Assembly: GCF_037893015.1 (NCBI RefSeq)
Contig: NC_133658.1
Span: 171,403,711-171,467,710, forward strand
Reading direction: 5' to 3'
Source of the DNA: Macrotis lagotis
Taxonomy: Eukaryota; Chordata; Mammalia; Peramelemorphia; Peramelidae
DNA length: 64,000 bases
The notes under the pieces are model-generated. The model was not told where the DNA came from. It saw nothing but the letters and a program-made list of their open reading frames with translations, and made no database searches. The position numbers and the translations under genes were made by a program. Numbering within the stretch: the first letter of the stretch is position 1; every line of letters starts with the position of its first letter. Below, one piece after another: positions 10,051 to 21,404 of this stretch.

Positions 10051-10918
10051 AACTACAGGGCCAGTAGTTCCTCATTCTGAACTCCCCCCACCTTCCATTC
10101 CTTTTTTCCCTATCAAATAATAGAGGACTGTGCCTTGATTTATATGATGAATATATTGCTTAAAAGTTGGATGAAAATGAAGCCATATTTTAAATGCACC
10201 ATGATATTACTAGTTAAAGGAATCCTTTTTGGAAAGGAAAATCAAGAGCAATAGGTTGCTTTTATGAATTTCGATTTTCATATACAGGCAAATCTTATTC
10301 TCTGCAGGTCATGTGTTCCTTACTTTTTTTTAAAAAGCTAAAACCTATTTTAAATGCATTATAAGAAGTAGCTGTAGAAATGCTGTGTTGAATCAATTTT
10401 GAATTGATGAATGATGAATAATTATTGTATTTTATACAGGTTTTCACATACTAAATTTGCTTGAAGTCAATTTCAACTGCACACACTCTCTCCATCTTCT
10501 CCCTTTCTTCCTTCTCTCCTGTTTCTTCCTAATCCCTTCCCTTGAAGCTAACAGACTCTGTTGGATATAGTAGAGCTAGGGAAATAGGCCTCATACTAAT
10601 TTGACACAGGTCTCAGAGAGGAAAGCTCAGAAGTCAGGTTTTCTAGAGCCACCTCTTGCTTAGGCCTCATCTTTGCTACCCCTATAAATTCTTGGTCTTG
10701 TTTAGGATGGAATAAGTTGCTCTGGAGGAAAACATATCGAGAGATTGTGGTCCTGGGGTTCTGAAAATTCCTAAGGATCATTGTACATAGTGTCTGATTT
10801 GGCAAGCTTTTTAAAAAAATTCAGTTTTTCTCCTTCAATGAAAAATTTTCTCTGCTTCTTATTCCTTTTTTCCAATAAAAGAAGAAAAAGAACAAAAAAC
10901 TCTAGAGATAAATATGTA
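10051..10918. other. Unassigned sequence
   Basis: No recognised repeat or gene in about 870 bases, apart from a pyrimidine-rich patch near 10490-10545 and T-runs near 10325 and 10810. Confidence 0.4.
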
Positions 10919-11190
10919 CAGTTCCTTCTCTAGGGATCAGGTGTCAGAAGTACAGGTTACCCCACAGGCCACTATACAAATGACTCATTGCCTTCTGAAG
11001 GGGTGAATCCCCCATGAAATTGGACAATTGTACTCCTTATTTGTAGATGGTAAGAAGAACTTGGTGCTTTTTATTAAGAAATACTTTACTCTACCCCACA
11101 CACAACCCCTTTCCTTCCCCCTACCACATTTAACCTGCAAAAAAAGATTGAAGAATTGATTATCTGAAATCTGGGAGAGAAAAAGAAAAA
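10919..11190 (+). repeat. Direct repeat R1, copy 2
   Basis: Second copy of the segment at 8845-9170: 'ctctagggatcaggtgtcag', 'ccacaggccactatacaaat', 'tagatggtaagaagaacttg' and 'gattatctgaaatctgggag'. The match stops where the antisense L1 begins. The frame 10985-11203 on the minus strand is incidental. Confidence 0.65.
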
Positions 11191-11885
11191 AAAATTCTGA
11201 CATTAGTCATGTCTAAAATTAAGTTTTCTCTCCCAAGATGGCTAATATTTTTCATCATTTGTCTTCTGAAATCCTGATTGATCCTTGTGTTATTCAAAAT
11301 TCTTAAGACTTTTACAGTAGTTTTTAATAACTATATTATTGTTATTGTTGTGGTTCTGCTTACTTCATTCTGCATCAATTCATACAAGACTTCCCAAGTT
11401 TCTCTAAAACCATACTTTTTATATATCTTTTAGAATAATAGTATTCCATTCCATTCACTCCCCAATGGATGGGTATCCCCTTGTGTTTCCAGTTTTTTTC
11501 CTACAACCCATAAATATATGTGTATGTGTATGTGCATGTGTATGTATATGATGTGTATGTGTATGTGTATTTATGGATCCTTTCCTTCTTTCTTTAATAT
11601 CTTTGAGGCATATTTAGTACTAGTATTGCTGGGTCAAAGGGTATTCACAGTTCAATATCTTTTTAGGAATTGTTCCAAATTGCTTTCCAGAATGTCTGAA
11701 TCAATTCACAGTTCCATTAGCAATGTATTCACATGCTAGTTTTCTCACAGCCCCTCCAGCATCTGTCATTTTCCTTTTCTGAGTTTACTTTTCCAATCTG
11801 ATGAATGTGAGGTAGAAATCATAGTTGCTTTAATCCATAGTTCTGTAATTATTAGTAATTTGGAGCATTTTTTCATGGAATGAAA
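11191..11885 (-). mobile_element. L1 LINE, 3' region (antisense)
   Basis: Plus strand shows L1 reverse-complement landmarks: 'attagtcatgtctaaaatta', 'ttctgcttacttcattctgc', 'aatggatgggtatccccttg', 'attgctgggtcaaagggtat', 'aattgctttccagaatgtct' and 'atctgatgaatgtgaggtag'. About 700 bp, no intact frame. Confidence 0.82.
11515..11572 (+). repeat. (TGTATG)n microsatellite
   Basis: Imperfect GTAT/GTGT array within the antisense L1; it produces the MCMCMCM-like frame at 11518-11739. Confidence 0.9.
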
Positions 11886-11939
11886 TTTAATATTGCCTCA
11901 AGTATTCCATGAACAATTTTCATTTATAAAACAGCCAAT

Positions 11940-12032
11940 CTCATTCAGTGTTGTGAGGCTCAAATGTGATCACGATAAAGAATTTTGTGAACTTTAAAAC
12001 ACTTCTATTGAAATGTCTCCTATTGTTATCCT
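11940..12032 (+). mobile_element. MIR-type CORE fragment
   Basis: 'gttgtgaggctcaaatgtga' and 'gaactttaaaacacttctat' match the CORE module, where the consensus has 'gttgtgaggatcaaatgaga'. The tRNA-like head is missing. Confidence 0.55.
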
Positions 12033-12464
12033 CTTCTACTCTGACAAGCCTTCTTCTTTGCCAGGCTATACAGAATCTTCCAGGAACTTTCAACATCAGG
12101 CTCTGGTATCTGGCTACAACCCTGAACTTTGCCACAACTTTGGTATCATTTCTCAGAAAGTGGAGGTGTTAGCCCAACTTGGGTAAACAGTCCAAAGTCC
12201 TTTTTTGAGTAAGCCCAGGCTGATTGCCCAGACTCCCTGGAGGGGAGGTGGTACATGGGATTTTCTCCTGATTTCCCATGTTTACTAGAGGTGTGATGAT
12301 TTTGAACAGCATTCAGATGGTTTGTACCTGAAACCTTCAAGGTAGCCTCATGTAGGGAGTGGTTAAAAGGGACACCCACATGGTTGTGTTTGATGGTATA
12401 TCTTGAATTAGGCTCATTTCTGATGAACTCAGCATTTGTCTATTATCTCTTATTTGCCCAGTTC
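12033..12464. other. Unassigned sequence
   Basis: No recognised repeat. Frames of 68-77 codons overlap on both strands and look like chance. Confidence 0.4.
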
Positions 12465-12550
12465 AGGGCACTGTCCGTGATATGAAAGAGGCAAGAGACA
12501 GGATTCTCAAGAAACCAGCTGGGGAGATAAAACTTATATTAGACAGCAAG
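12465..12550 (-). mobile_element. L2 LINE fragment (antisense)
   Basis: 'cagggcactgtccgtgatat' then 'gacaggattctcaagaaacc' resembles the L2 reverse complement around 'ccaggcactgtgctaagc'. Short and diverged. Confidence 0.4.
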
Positions 12551-12554
12551 GCAA

Positions 12555-12790
12555 GAGAGTTGTTAGTAATAACAGTACCTAATATGTGAACAGAGTTTTA
12601 CAAGTTATAAGGCATTTTATATACATTATCTAATTTTAGTCTAAAAAGAAATTTTGAGGTAGGTAGGGCAGATATTATTAATCCTCATTTTACAGTTGAA
12701 GAAAGTGAGGAAGACACAAGTTTTATGACTTGCCCAGGATCACACAGCTACTGAGACTAGATTTGAATTCAGATCTTGGTCTAGTGCTCT
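12555..12790 (-). mobile_element. MIR element (antisense)
   Basis: Classic antisense MIR: 'aatcctcattttacagttga', 'atgacttgcccaggatcaca' and 'tttgaattcagatcttggtc'. Confidence 0.75.
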
Positions 12791-13599
12791 CTATTCACTT
12801 AAAGAAATGTCAGGCAAGAGCTGGAGGATTGTTTTGCTTGTTTTTTTGGAAGGAGGTTCTTCCTAGCTTCCCAGAAATAAGACCACACAGGCAGCCTCCT
12901 ATTACACCTGTGGACAGGGCTGACTCCATTGAGGCAAAGGAGAAGAGAAAGGGAAGACAAGGGAAAGCACTGTTCATTAAAGATCAGAGGGGAAAAGATG
13001 TTGGAAAAGGATGCCCAAAAAGTCAGCTAATTCCCAGCATCCCTCACCAAAGCACAAGGGACTCTTGAACTACGGGTAGAATTTAGTAAGATGTGCTTCA
13101 GGCCCCCGTCCTGGAGGCTGTTGTTTTTCCTGGCATACTCCACAGCCTCTCCTCTGGCTCTCCTTTCAGCCTTGGAGCACAGGACAGCTGTTGCCCCCAG
13201 CCTGGTGGTCCTTCTCCCCTTGTGACCAGGCTTTCCACTGTTCCTGCCCTTGGCAAGCTTATTTTTAGCTGCTGAGAACAAAGTACTTTGTTTGAATAGT
13301 ACTTCTCTAGCCCCTGGGGAACAGCCAGGGAATGCTCCCAAAACCAATAATCTCTTTCCTATGGGCTCAGAGTGTGAGCACCTGCCTAGTTTAGAGAACA
13401 AGACCAAAAGGCATGCTACCACTTTTCCCTCCATGTAGCTTCTCCATGTGAGCACTGGTAATGCTCTTCCTAAAGAGGAAGGGGCTGAGGAGTTTGAGTA
13501 GTTTAAGGAGTTCAAGTTGGTTTGGATGAGGGTGTTTGAAGTAAGAAAGAAGGCTTAAGTGGGAAAAGAAGGCCAGAAGATTTTCAAAAACCTTTTCTG
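12791..13599. other. Unassigned, locally GC-richer sequence
   Basis: About 800 bases with no recognised repeat. A 162-codon minus-strand frame (13027-13515) shows no domain, signal peptide or family I know, and overlaps plus-strand frames of similar quality (13093-13275, 13250-13438). I do not call it a gene. The region could include a regulatory element. Confidence 0.35.
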
Positions 13600-13715
13600 G
13601 ATCACTTTTTATTAGATTGTGAATTCCTTGAAAGTAGGGACAATTTTTTGCTTTTTTTTTGGTAACCCTATTTACAAAGTAACAGTGTTTGGCACAAAGT
13701 TGGTATTTAATTTTT
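13600..13715 (+). mobile_element. L2 LINE, 3' end
   Basis: 'gattgtgaattccttgaaag' and 'aacagtgtttggcacaaagt' match the L2 terminal module. Confidence 0.6.
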
Positions 13716-14654
13716 AGATAACTGATTTCTATCCCAGGGCTGCCTGGACTTAAGGAAGCAAGTCAGGGAGCCTTTGGGTTCAAGAAATTGGACTCTGAGA
13801 GGCAATTCCAGTTCTCTATAGTGGGTTATACTTCTGAGAGAGGCAGTATGTTACACAATAAAAAGGATACTGGCTCTGGAATCCATGAAACTGGAGTTCA
13901 TATCTCTCCTCTAATGACTAATGACTATAGGGAGGTCCTTGCATTTTTCAAAGGCTATCTCCCAAGTTTCCCAAGTATTGATCTTCTACATATTTACCCA
14001 AATTAATGACCTTTCTGACATCCATTTGCCACCCCTAATTCGCTGCTTATTGAGAGTGGCAGGAAGTTGAGAGAACCCACTAGTCTTATCCTGGTTAGTG
14101 GTGCAAGCCCAGAGCTTAGCTCTATTTCTACTAATCCTGAAGGAGCTGTCATAATTTCAAAAGAGGCTTTTCAAGTCAGACTGTGCTCCTATAAATCCCC
14201 TTCCGGCTGACTAGAAAGAGTGTGGGGGCTGGAGGACCAGGTATGCCAAATAAGCCCTTTGTTTGAAATGTCTAACTAAGCAAAACTGTCTGCAAATGTT
14301 CAAGGTCTGAGCCAAGAGCACCCACACAGAACCAAACTCCACATCCCAACACTGCCCAGCTTCCCCCTGACCGCTCACCTGCCCACACAGGACAGAGAAT
14401 TCGAGGCTGCTTCAGTCTAGAAAGACGAAAGTCAGAAGAGAGTGGAATCAAGGGATTTAAAATCACAAAGGGAACATGGAAAATGCAGATTCATTCACCA
14501 GATTCTACAAAATTAGAACCAAGACACCAGTCCCTTGAAAGGTAGTTTTGAGACCAATTAATGGAAAAATTACTTGACATTCCAAGGATTGAATTAATAG
14601 AACTCATTCCTCCAGAGAGATCTATTTGCCTCCTCCAAACTTCCCTCTTTTAGT
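13716..14654. other. Unassigned, mostly repeat-free sequence
   Basis: 13845-13990 may be a very worn MIR. 14030-14470 is repeat-free, with balanced composition. No reading frame of note. Confidence 0.4.
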
Positions 14655-15440
14655 ACAGGAAATCATAATTTCAATCATTCAGGTTCCTAACCTTGGAGTC
14701 ATTCTTGACTGAATTGCTCCATGTCATTCCCCCATCATATCCAATCAGTTGCCAACTATTGTCTCCTCAACAATTCTCACATCTGGCCCCTTCTTTCCAC
14801 TCACATAGACAACTACTAATCTAGTTTAACCTTAATTATCTCTCACCTGGACTATTGCAAGAGTTTCCTAATTGGTCTCCCTGTTTTCACTCATTTCCCT
14901 TTCAAACTCATCTTCTGAACAGCTGCCAAATTAATATTCCTAAAACATATGTCTGACTATTTTACTCTCCTCCTCTAAAATTCTCATGATTCTCTATGGA
15001 TCTCAAGATAAAAACACAAACTCCTCAGTCTGGTATTTAAAGTCTTCCATAATTTAGCTCCCTCTTCCTTTTCCAGACTTACTCATTGCTATTTCCATGA
15101 GTGCATTCTTTGTGCTAATGAAAATAACTTATTAGTTGTTCCCCAAAGTCAACATGCCATCTACCATATTTATCCTTGTGCAGAGGCTGTATTCCATGTC
15201 TAGAATGTTCTCTCTCCACCTCTGTCTTTTAGAGCCTTTAACTTCAAGGATCATCTTGGGTGCTTCCTCCTGATTCCCCCATTGTTAGTTCTCCACCCCT
15301 TCCCCTTGAAATGTCTTTTTAATTTGCTTATCTCTGCACATGCTATATTCCTCTTCAGTTCCTCCATTAGAATGCAAGCTCCTTAAGATTAGGGAGAGTT
15401 TAGTTCTCGTTGCCATATCTTTCTCATAGAAGATGGTTTA
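14655..15440 (+). mobile_element. L2 LINE, 3' part, long copy
   Basis: Extended L2 match in order: 'ccttggagtcattcttgact', 'tctcacctggactattgcaa', 'cctaattggtctccctgttt', 'gctgccaaattaatattcct', 'ccatgtctagaatgttctct' and 'gaatgcaagctccttaagat'. About 790 bp, no intact frame. Confidence 0.85.
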
Positions 15441-15499
15441 AAAAGGCTCATTGATTTGAATTGGGAGATTTCACAGGCTGAAAATGCAAATATAATACA

Positions 15500-15640
15500 A
15501 TATGACATATTATATTAGACATTTATTAAGTATTTAGTTTGTGTAGAGGATACAAATAAGAAAAAAGAAAGAGAATCCCTATTCTCAAGGAGCTTACAAT
15601 CAAAGGGGGGAACCACACACAAGTGGAAGCTGAAAATTCT
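15500..15640 (-). mobile_element. L2 LINE, 3' end (antisense)
   Basis: 'gacatttattaagtatttag', 'gtagaggatacaaataagaa' and 'attctcaaggagcttacaat' are the antisense L2 end. Confidence 0.65.
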
Positions 15641-15990
15641 GGGACTCAATAATGGTAGAGTGGAATCCAAAGAGATGGGAATGGAAAAAGGAATAATCTT
15701 CTTTCTGTGGAGGTTTTGGGAGGAGTTTTTTGCTCCATCTTCCAAACCTCCAGGCAGAGGCATCTGAGGGTACTGATGAGGTGAAATCTCTGTGATGATA
15801 CATTTTCTGATGTTAGTTTTTCCCAGGATGGTACACCATGGTGGTGGAGTCCAATCTGAGAAGTGTAGTTGATTTGAACTGAGTTTTCAAAGGATTTAGA
15901 GTCATTATGGGAATTGGTCTCTAATGGAATATTTAGAGAATCTAGGAATGTTTGAGGTGCTGGTTTCTGGCTTGCTGAAGTTGAAGAGCA
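15641..15990. other. Unassigned sequence
   Basis: No recognised repeat or gene. Confidence 0.35.
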
Positions 15991-16180
15991 AATATGTCCT
16001 CCTCCCTCTACGTACTAGTTGGGTGATCATGAGCAAATCATTGTTTATCTTTGTAGGCCTGGCAAATAGCATGACGTGTTGGGAATGGTAAGTGTTAGAT
16101 AAATGTTTGTTGAACAAATGTTGAGTTTAAGTCATTTGTAGCTTTGGGGCCTCAGTTTCTTTATTAGTAAAATGAATAGG
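15991..16180 (+). mobile_element. MIR/L2 3' remnant
   Basis: 'gttgggtgatcatgagcaaa', 'aaatgtttgttgaacaaatg' and 'cctcagtttctttattagta' are MIR/L2-like pieces, too worn to split with certainty. Confidence 0.4.
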
Positions 16181-16190
16181 GCACATTAGG

Positions 16191-16375
16191 TCAATGGTGG
16201 CAGATACAAATAAAAATGGTGACCACTAAATTATAAAGATCCCTGTGGGCTGCATATTGATTTAGAAAACCACATGTTTATATATTTCTTTTTTAAATCA
16301 ATACATCGGCCCATTAAAATCAAATAGCAACTATATTTCAGTCTTGTTAAGGCTGTATTCAGGAGTTTCATGAGC
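16191..16375 (+). mobile_element. hAT-like MITE family M, copy 1
   Basis: 'aatggtggcagatacaaata', 'gatccctgtgggctgcatat', 'gatttagaaaaccacatg' and 'ggctgtattcaggagtttca' are shared with the copies at 17825 and 33483. The consensus start resembles 'cagtggtgtcaaactcaaat', typical of hAT-type non-autonomous elements. Confidence 0.5.
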
Positions 16376-16800
16376 AAAAGATGTGGGGCCAAAGATTATG
16401 TGTTTGATATCTCTTTGTCTGATGATCTTTAAGGTCTTCTTCATGCTATACTTCTGGCTTTTTAGACTTTCTCTTCCATGTCTCTTTATCTTAGCAGCAC
16501 CTTCTGCCTCTGCCCCTTCTCCCTCTTATTGGTGAGTTCCTCCCAGATCCTTCACTTTAAGGAGGATTGACCGTGTCTTTCTTAATCTTCTCTCCTCTCC
16601 AGACTACACAGGTAGGTCCCACATCATAGAATATGTGTAGAATGGACCTTATAAATCCATTCTAGGAAACCTGAATTAGAGATTCTCTGGTTACTTCCAG
16701 AAACTCAGAGAAACATGTGTGATTCAGTGTTGAAATGACCACTCAATCCCTTTGGGATGTCCGCGCAACCCCTTGAACTTCAAGAACTTTTAAAGAAAAG
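16376..16800. other. Unassigned sequence
   Basis: No recognised repeat or gene. Confidence 0.35.
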
Positions 16801-16807
16801 CGATCCA

Positions 16808-17042
16808 CCCAGCTAGGTGGCATAGAAGAGGAAGTGCTGGGTCTAGAGTCAGGCAGACTCTTGTTTAGTTCAAATCTAGCCTCATACACTTACTAACTGT
16901 GTGACTCTGGGCAAGTCTCTTAACCCTGTTTGCCTCAATTTCCTTATCTGTAAAACAAGCTGGAGAAGGAAATGGCAAATTACTTTGGTAACTTTGTCAA
17001 GAAAAACCTTAAATGAGGTCATGAAGAGTCAGACAACAAAGA
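16808..17042 (+). mobile_element. CORE-SINE with BovB-type tail
   Basis: Head 'cccagctaggtggcatagaa', box 'tgtgtgactctgggcaagtc', then 'ctgtaaaacaagctggagaa', 'ggcaaattactttggtaact' and the tail 'gaagagtcagacaacaaag', which matches the BovB 3' end at 6832. Confidence 0.75.
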
Positions 17043-17089
17043 TTCATCTTCAGCCTCTTCCCTTCCTGGCTGCATATTTTATCTAGACT

Positions 17090-17232
17090 TTTTTTTTTTT
17101 GGTAAGACATTTGGGGTTAAGTGACTTGTCCAGGTAACACAGCTACTGTCAAGTGTCTGAGGTCAAATTCGAACTCAAGGCCTCCTGACTCCAGGGCTTT
17201 TTGCTCTATTCTCTGAGCCACCTGGATGCTCA
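17090..17232 (-). mobile_element. WSINE1-like SINE (antisense)
   Basis: Poly-T at left, body 'acttgtccaggtaacacagc', 'actcaaggcctcctgactcc', head 'ctgagccacctggatgc'. A 9-base duplication 'atctagact' lies at 17081-17089 and 17233-17241. Confidence 0.8.
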
Positions 17233-17451
17233 ATCTAGACTATTTTAGCTTATCCTGGGAAAATCTCTGGGTATATAATAAGTGTTCCCATGTGGAGATT
17301 TGAGCCTGGGCTTTAGTGTCCCAACCTGCTTTTCTTCTTTGTGTTTCCTTTCCTGAGTATAGGTGACTGAAGAGATATCCCAAGACTAGACATGTCCAGT
17401 GGGACACTATTTGGGATGACTCTTTTGGACCTATTTCATACATGGTCTAGG

Positions 17452-17520
17452 CACACACAAATACACACACATATATATGTATTAGATAGGTAAGATAGAT
17501 AGATATAGATATAGACTATA
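17452..17520 (+). repeat. (AC)n/(AT)n/(GATA)n microsatellite
   Basis: Compound simple repeat running from CACA through TATA to GATAGATA. Confidence 0.9.
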
Positions 17521-17539
17521 GCCTAACCAGCTCCACCAT

Positions 17540-17800
17540 GTGCTTTTCCATTGTCCTCTGGTTAATCCTCAATTTCCATTCTTCAGAGGCTGTAGTATTC
17601 CATGACTCATAGACATACAACACCGGAAAAATATTGGTATAAAATGATGGGTCTTTGTTTTGTAGATAGCTTTGAAATCATTAAAAGAACTTTGTAATTT
17701 TCCAAAGGCAATCCAGTTTCCTCTCCTCCTTCTGTTTAATTATAGACTTAATTCATTGTCCATTTGTAGGGAGGGAATATACAAGGCTGGACCAGCTCTC
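17540..17800 (-). mobile_element. Possible RTE-type LINE fragment
   Basis: 'catgactcatagacatacaa' followed by 'cggaaaaatattggtataaa' and 'gatgggtctttgttttgtag' is laid out like the antisense RTE segment 'acatgactactggaaaaacc'. A shorter similar stretch lies at 20150-20190. Weak; it could be another LINE. Confidence 0.3.
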
Positions 17801-17824
17801 CAGATAGCATATTATGGTCTGAAC

Positions 17825-17990
17825 CAGTGGTGTCAAACTTAAATGGACCATATATTGACTTAGAAAGCCATAAATTAATATTTTGTTAAAAATTTCTCAA
17901 CTATGTTTTAATTTGGTTCATCATCCTTAGTAGTTTTGCACTTGTGGACAGGCTTAAAGATATTAAATGATTACCAATGGGTCCAAAGCT
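17825..17990 (+). mobile_element. hAT-like MITE family M, copy 2
   Basis: Starts 'cagtggtgtcaaacttaaat', then 'catatattgacttagaaagc' and 'cataaattaatattttgtta'. Same family and orientation as 16191 and 33483. The right end is degraded. Confidence 0.55.
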
Positions 17991-18246
17991 GAAGCATACC
18001 AAGATAATAGGTGATCTTCATTCTCTTGGTTTTTCTTTTGTGAGTCACTGGCTCAAATTCTTAATGAATCTTATCCAGGAACTTCTACAATGTGTCTAGG
18101 CTTGATGCCATCAGCATAGTGGCATCTACTTCCTTAAAGCATAGGATTGTTATAGAGGGTTGGGTTACAAGGACACAGAGGAGGGAAAGTTTCTGTTATC
18201 TAAATGAACAATTTATCCATTTGGGGAATGGGAACAAGGTTTGAAT
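17991..18246. other. Unassigned sequence
   Basis: No recognised repeat or gene. Confidence 0.3.
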
Positions 18247-18690
18247 CAGCGGTGTGCAGGGGCCAGCTCATGCTAACTCCTACCAGGTATGTCGAATTCA
18301 ACATTTACACTCTAGAAATCAGCAAATGATACAAAATAGAGACTTGATTTATTCTCTTTTTAAGTTTTTTTTTTTTGCAAGGCAATGGGGTTAAAGTGGC
18401 TTGCCCAAGGCCACACAGCTAGGCAATTATTAAGTGTTTGAGGTAGGATTTGAACTCAGGTACTCCTGACTCCAGGGCCGGTGATCTATCCACTGTGCCA
18501 CCTAGTTGCCCCCTGATTTATTCTTTAGTTGATTGTTTAGACTTAAGAAAACAAGAAAATGTTAATGAAGATTAAATTGAATTGCATACTTATGAATAAA
18601 TTCTCCTCCTGCTCCCATGCTCTACTCATAGATCTAGTTAAATATTTACCAGCATACCCTTGACTTACTACTCTATGGCCACAGAACAGT
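18247..18690 (-). repeat. Unclassified repeat family U, copy 1
   Basis: In reverse complement it shares 'aataaatcaagtctctattt', 'catttgctgatttctagagt' and the end 'gctggtaaatatttaacta' with copies at 20828, 26065, 36715 and 58665. A WSINE1-like SINE sits inside it. Confidence 0.55.
18356..18513 (-). mobile_element. WSINE1-like SINE (antisense)
   Basis: Nearly full-length: poly-T, 'ttgcaaggcaatggggttaa', 'acacagctaggcaattatta', 'actcctgactccagggccgg', head 'gccacctagttgcccc'. Duplication 'tgatttattct' lies at 18345-18355 and 18514-18524. Confidence 0.9.
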
Positions 18691-19084
18691 TCAAAGTTAA
18701 ACCAACCTTGGTCAAGCCATCTGGGTACTTCAATTTGACATGAAGGGTAGTGGTGGTAATGGATAATTATACCTTTTGGGTAAGGATTACAGACATGAAT
18801 GGGGAGTGTTAGAGGAAAGAGATTCTAAAACAAGGCTCAAGTAACAGTTTTCGTTATATTTCTCAGTCTGCATTTTTATGTTATTTTCTTCCTGGTATGA
18901 CTAGAGTGTTCAAGTGGTCTGAGTCCTCAAAGGATAATTTAGGGAGGTGGAGAGTAAGATGGTGGAAGGCAGGATATCTTCAAGATGGAAGAGACTCAAT
19001 GCTTTAGATAAGATCTGTTACTAATACCCTGAGAACAAAACATCTTCACTAACCTTTTATGGATACAGAAAAAATCCTGCTCCA
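18691..19084. other. Unassigned sequence
   Basis: No recognised repeat or gene. Confidence 0.35.
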
Positions 19085-19745
19085 CAGAATCAGAGTCGGA
19101 AGAGGCCTCATGAGGTTTATATGGTGCAACCTGAATGTAAATAAGAAACCATTATTAAAAAAATACTTAACAAATGGCTATCCAGTCTCTCTGCTTGATG
19201 ACTTCTGTTGAGGAAAAAGCCATTACTTCCCCAGGTAGCCCATTCCATTTATGGATAATTGTAATTGTTAGGAAAATTTTCTTTACATAGAATTCAAATT
19301 CATCTATTTGCAAAGTCCACCTACTGCCTGCTGAGAACAAGAAGAAATCTAATCTCTTTTCTATATGACACTCTTTGAATATTGGAAAACAGCTAAATTT
19401 TCTGTTTTTTGTGTGTTTTTTTTTAGTCCAGTTTCTTTGACTGATTCTCTTAAGACTTTATCTAGAGGAACTTTGTTTCCTTGGTTGCCCTCCTTTGGAC
19501 ATTCATCAACTTGTCAATGACCTCCTTAAAATGGTACATATAACTGAGAACAGTATTCTAGATATTACCTGATCAGGGTAGAGAATAATGGGAACCCTGA
19601 GTATTCCTCCTCTGAGTGCAGTTTTTTTGGGGATACTTTAAATCAAAATTGACCTGTATTAAGAAGTGACCATATTTAAATCCATTCCAGTGGAAGGACC
19701 TTATTGAGTACTTCCTCCAATGGAGCAAAAAATCTATCCATGCCA
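19085..19745 (-). mobile_element. CR1/L3 LINE, 3' part (antisense)
   Basis: Antisense CR1/L3 landmarks in order: 'cagaatcagagtcggaagag', 'ccattacttccccaggtagc', 'gttgccctcctttggacatt', 'tcaacttgtcaatgacctcc' and 'gaacagtattctagatatta'. About 660 bp, no intact frame. Confidence 0.75.
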
Positions 19746-20400
19746 TTTTTGTCATATATAATTTTATTTCCACACTCCCATAAACCTTACACAGAAGATC
19801 TTTTCAACATACCGGAGGCCTTCTCCTAGGTCTTTTAATATTATCTGTGTGTGTAATAAAGCATTTAAGTTGTCTTTCTATAACTCCTCACTCTTACTAA
19901 ATGATTGTCCCCCTCTTCTTTCCATCATACATCTCCCACAAACACATATGTATATATATTGCACTCATACAGATAGTCATCTTTGTATGTATGTGCATAC
20001 ATATTATTGTGTAAATGTACATATATTCATATCTATCTTCATTTCTTATGTGCAAGGTATCCTTGGTGATAAGTTATGTCCTTTTATAGGTTTCTTCATT
20101 GCCTTTTGGGTCCCTTGCAAATATGACTTTGGAGATTGAGATATTCTATAATTCACAACCATATAACATCATCCAAGGAATGTTGGTGTTAGGAAAAAAA
20201 GCAATTTATTGCATCTGAATCAATGTGCTTTAGAATCTGGTATATGATGATTATTATAGCACACTTGTTTTTTCCCCTGGCTGTTTCTGTGATTCTACAG
20301 AGAATGATAAAGATTGAATTTAAGATTTCATGGGTATAGAGAACACTCTGAGAAGGGAACTCTTTCCACCAATAGAGGTCAGCATGTTTTATGTAAGTTA
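19746..20400. other. Unassigned sequence
   Basis: Has an AT/GT-rich patch near 19945-20035. 20150-20190 resembles part of the possible RTE piece at 17600. Frames of 71 and 96 codons show no recognisable domain. Confidence 0.35.
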
Positions 20401-20827
20401 TCATTTTAGAGAGCTATTTGGAACAAAAAGAAATTAAATGCCTTGCCTAAGGTCTTGCTGACTTTGAGGATACTATGTGATTGCTACTAAAAAAAAAAAA
20501 ACCAGTTCAATTTATAGACTCAGAACTTTTAGAGTAGGAGGTTAGCCGAGTGTATCTATGTGAGGTTATAGGTCCACTGAAGGATATTGATATCATTTAT
20601 AATCCAAATTCAACCCAACCTCTATTATGGTGAAGAGGTGAGGCTAATGCAGAGCTCTGGAAAATCTGAAAAAAATGGGGCTCACTGTAAAAAGGACTGA
20701 ATTAGGAGTCTCCTCTCTGCACTCCCTCTCTGACTCTAGCCTATCTGGATATATTTAAGTATTACTAGCCTCTCTAAGTCTTAGTTTCTTTACCTGAAAA
20801 AATGACCTCTGTGGGTGTGTTGTAGTA
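20401..20827. other. Unassigned sequence with worn MIR pieces
   Basis: 'aaatgccttgcctaaggtct' near 20438 and 'agtcttagtttctttacctg' near 20780 look like MIR remnants; the rest is not assigned. An A-run lies near 20490. Confidence 0.35.
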
Positions 20828-21095
20828 AGTTTACTTGGCTCTGGTTTTCTCAGGTTGTTAAAATTTCAAGGCGAGCACTTCCACCTTAGATACCATAAAT
20901 ACTTCAAATAAGCACTTGATTTATTGCATTGTTAATTGTCTCTAGGACTTAGAAAGTGATGGAGAAAATCTTAATAACGCAGATCAAATGCAAAAGTGTG
21001 TTATGGATACATCTCCCTTTTCCCTCCCCAGATCTGGTTGTTAAACATTTATCAGCACACCGCTAGTTCTAGGATTCCTTCTTGACTTGAAATCT
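20828..21095 (-). repeat. Unclassified repeat family U, copy 2
   Basis: Shares with copy 1 the blocks 'cacttgatttattgcattgt', 'cagatctggttgttaaacat' and 'ttatcagcacacc'. Same orientation as copy 1, about 2.5 kb away. Confidence 0.55.
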
Positions 21096-21404
21096 ATAAT
21101 TTGGGTTTGGTTCTTGATCTTCTCCCAGTGCAACCCAGGTGTCAGTAGTTTGGTACCTGAGAAGAAGAGACCACAGAGCACCTCAGGTATGGGTATCAAT
21201 GAACAGCAACAATAATAATAGTTCACATTTCTCTAGCCCTCTTGGGTTTACAGAGGGCTGGGCTAGCTGAGCTAGCTCTCAGCCGCCTTCCACTCTGATA
21301 TTTAGAGTCTGATTCTGCTCCTCTGATCCCATGTGGTGCCTGGTGGGTTGTGGGAGGCTGGCTAAATTTATTGATAGACCCTGAGCATCCCTTACCCAGG
21401 CAGC
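21096..21404. other. Unassigned sequence
   Basis: No recognised repeat except a short TAA run near 21210. Confidence 0.3.

Noticed and set aside
13027-13515. 162-codon minus-strand frame in a GC-richer stretch
   Set aside because: No domain, no start context or splice evidence, and overlapping frames of equal quality on the other strand.
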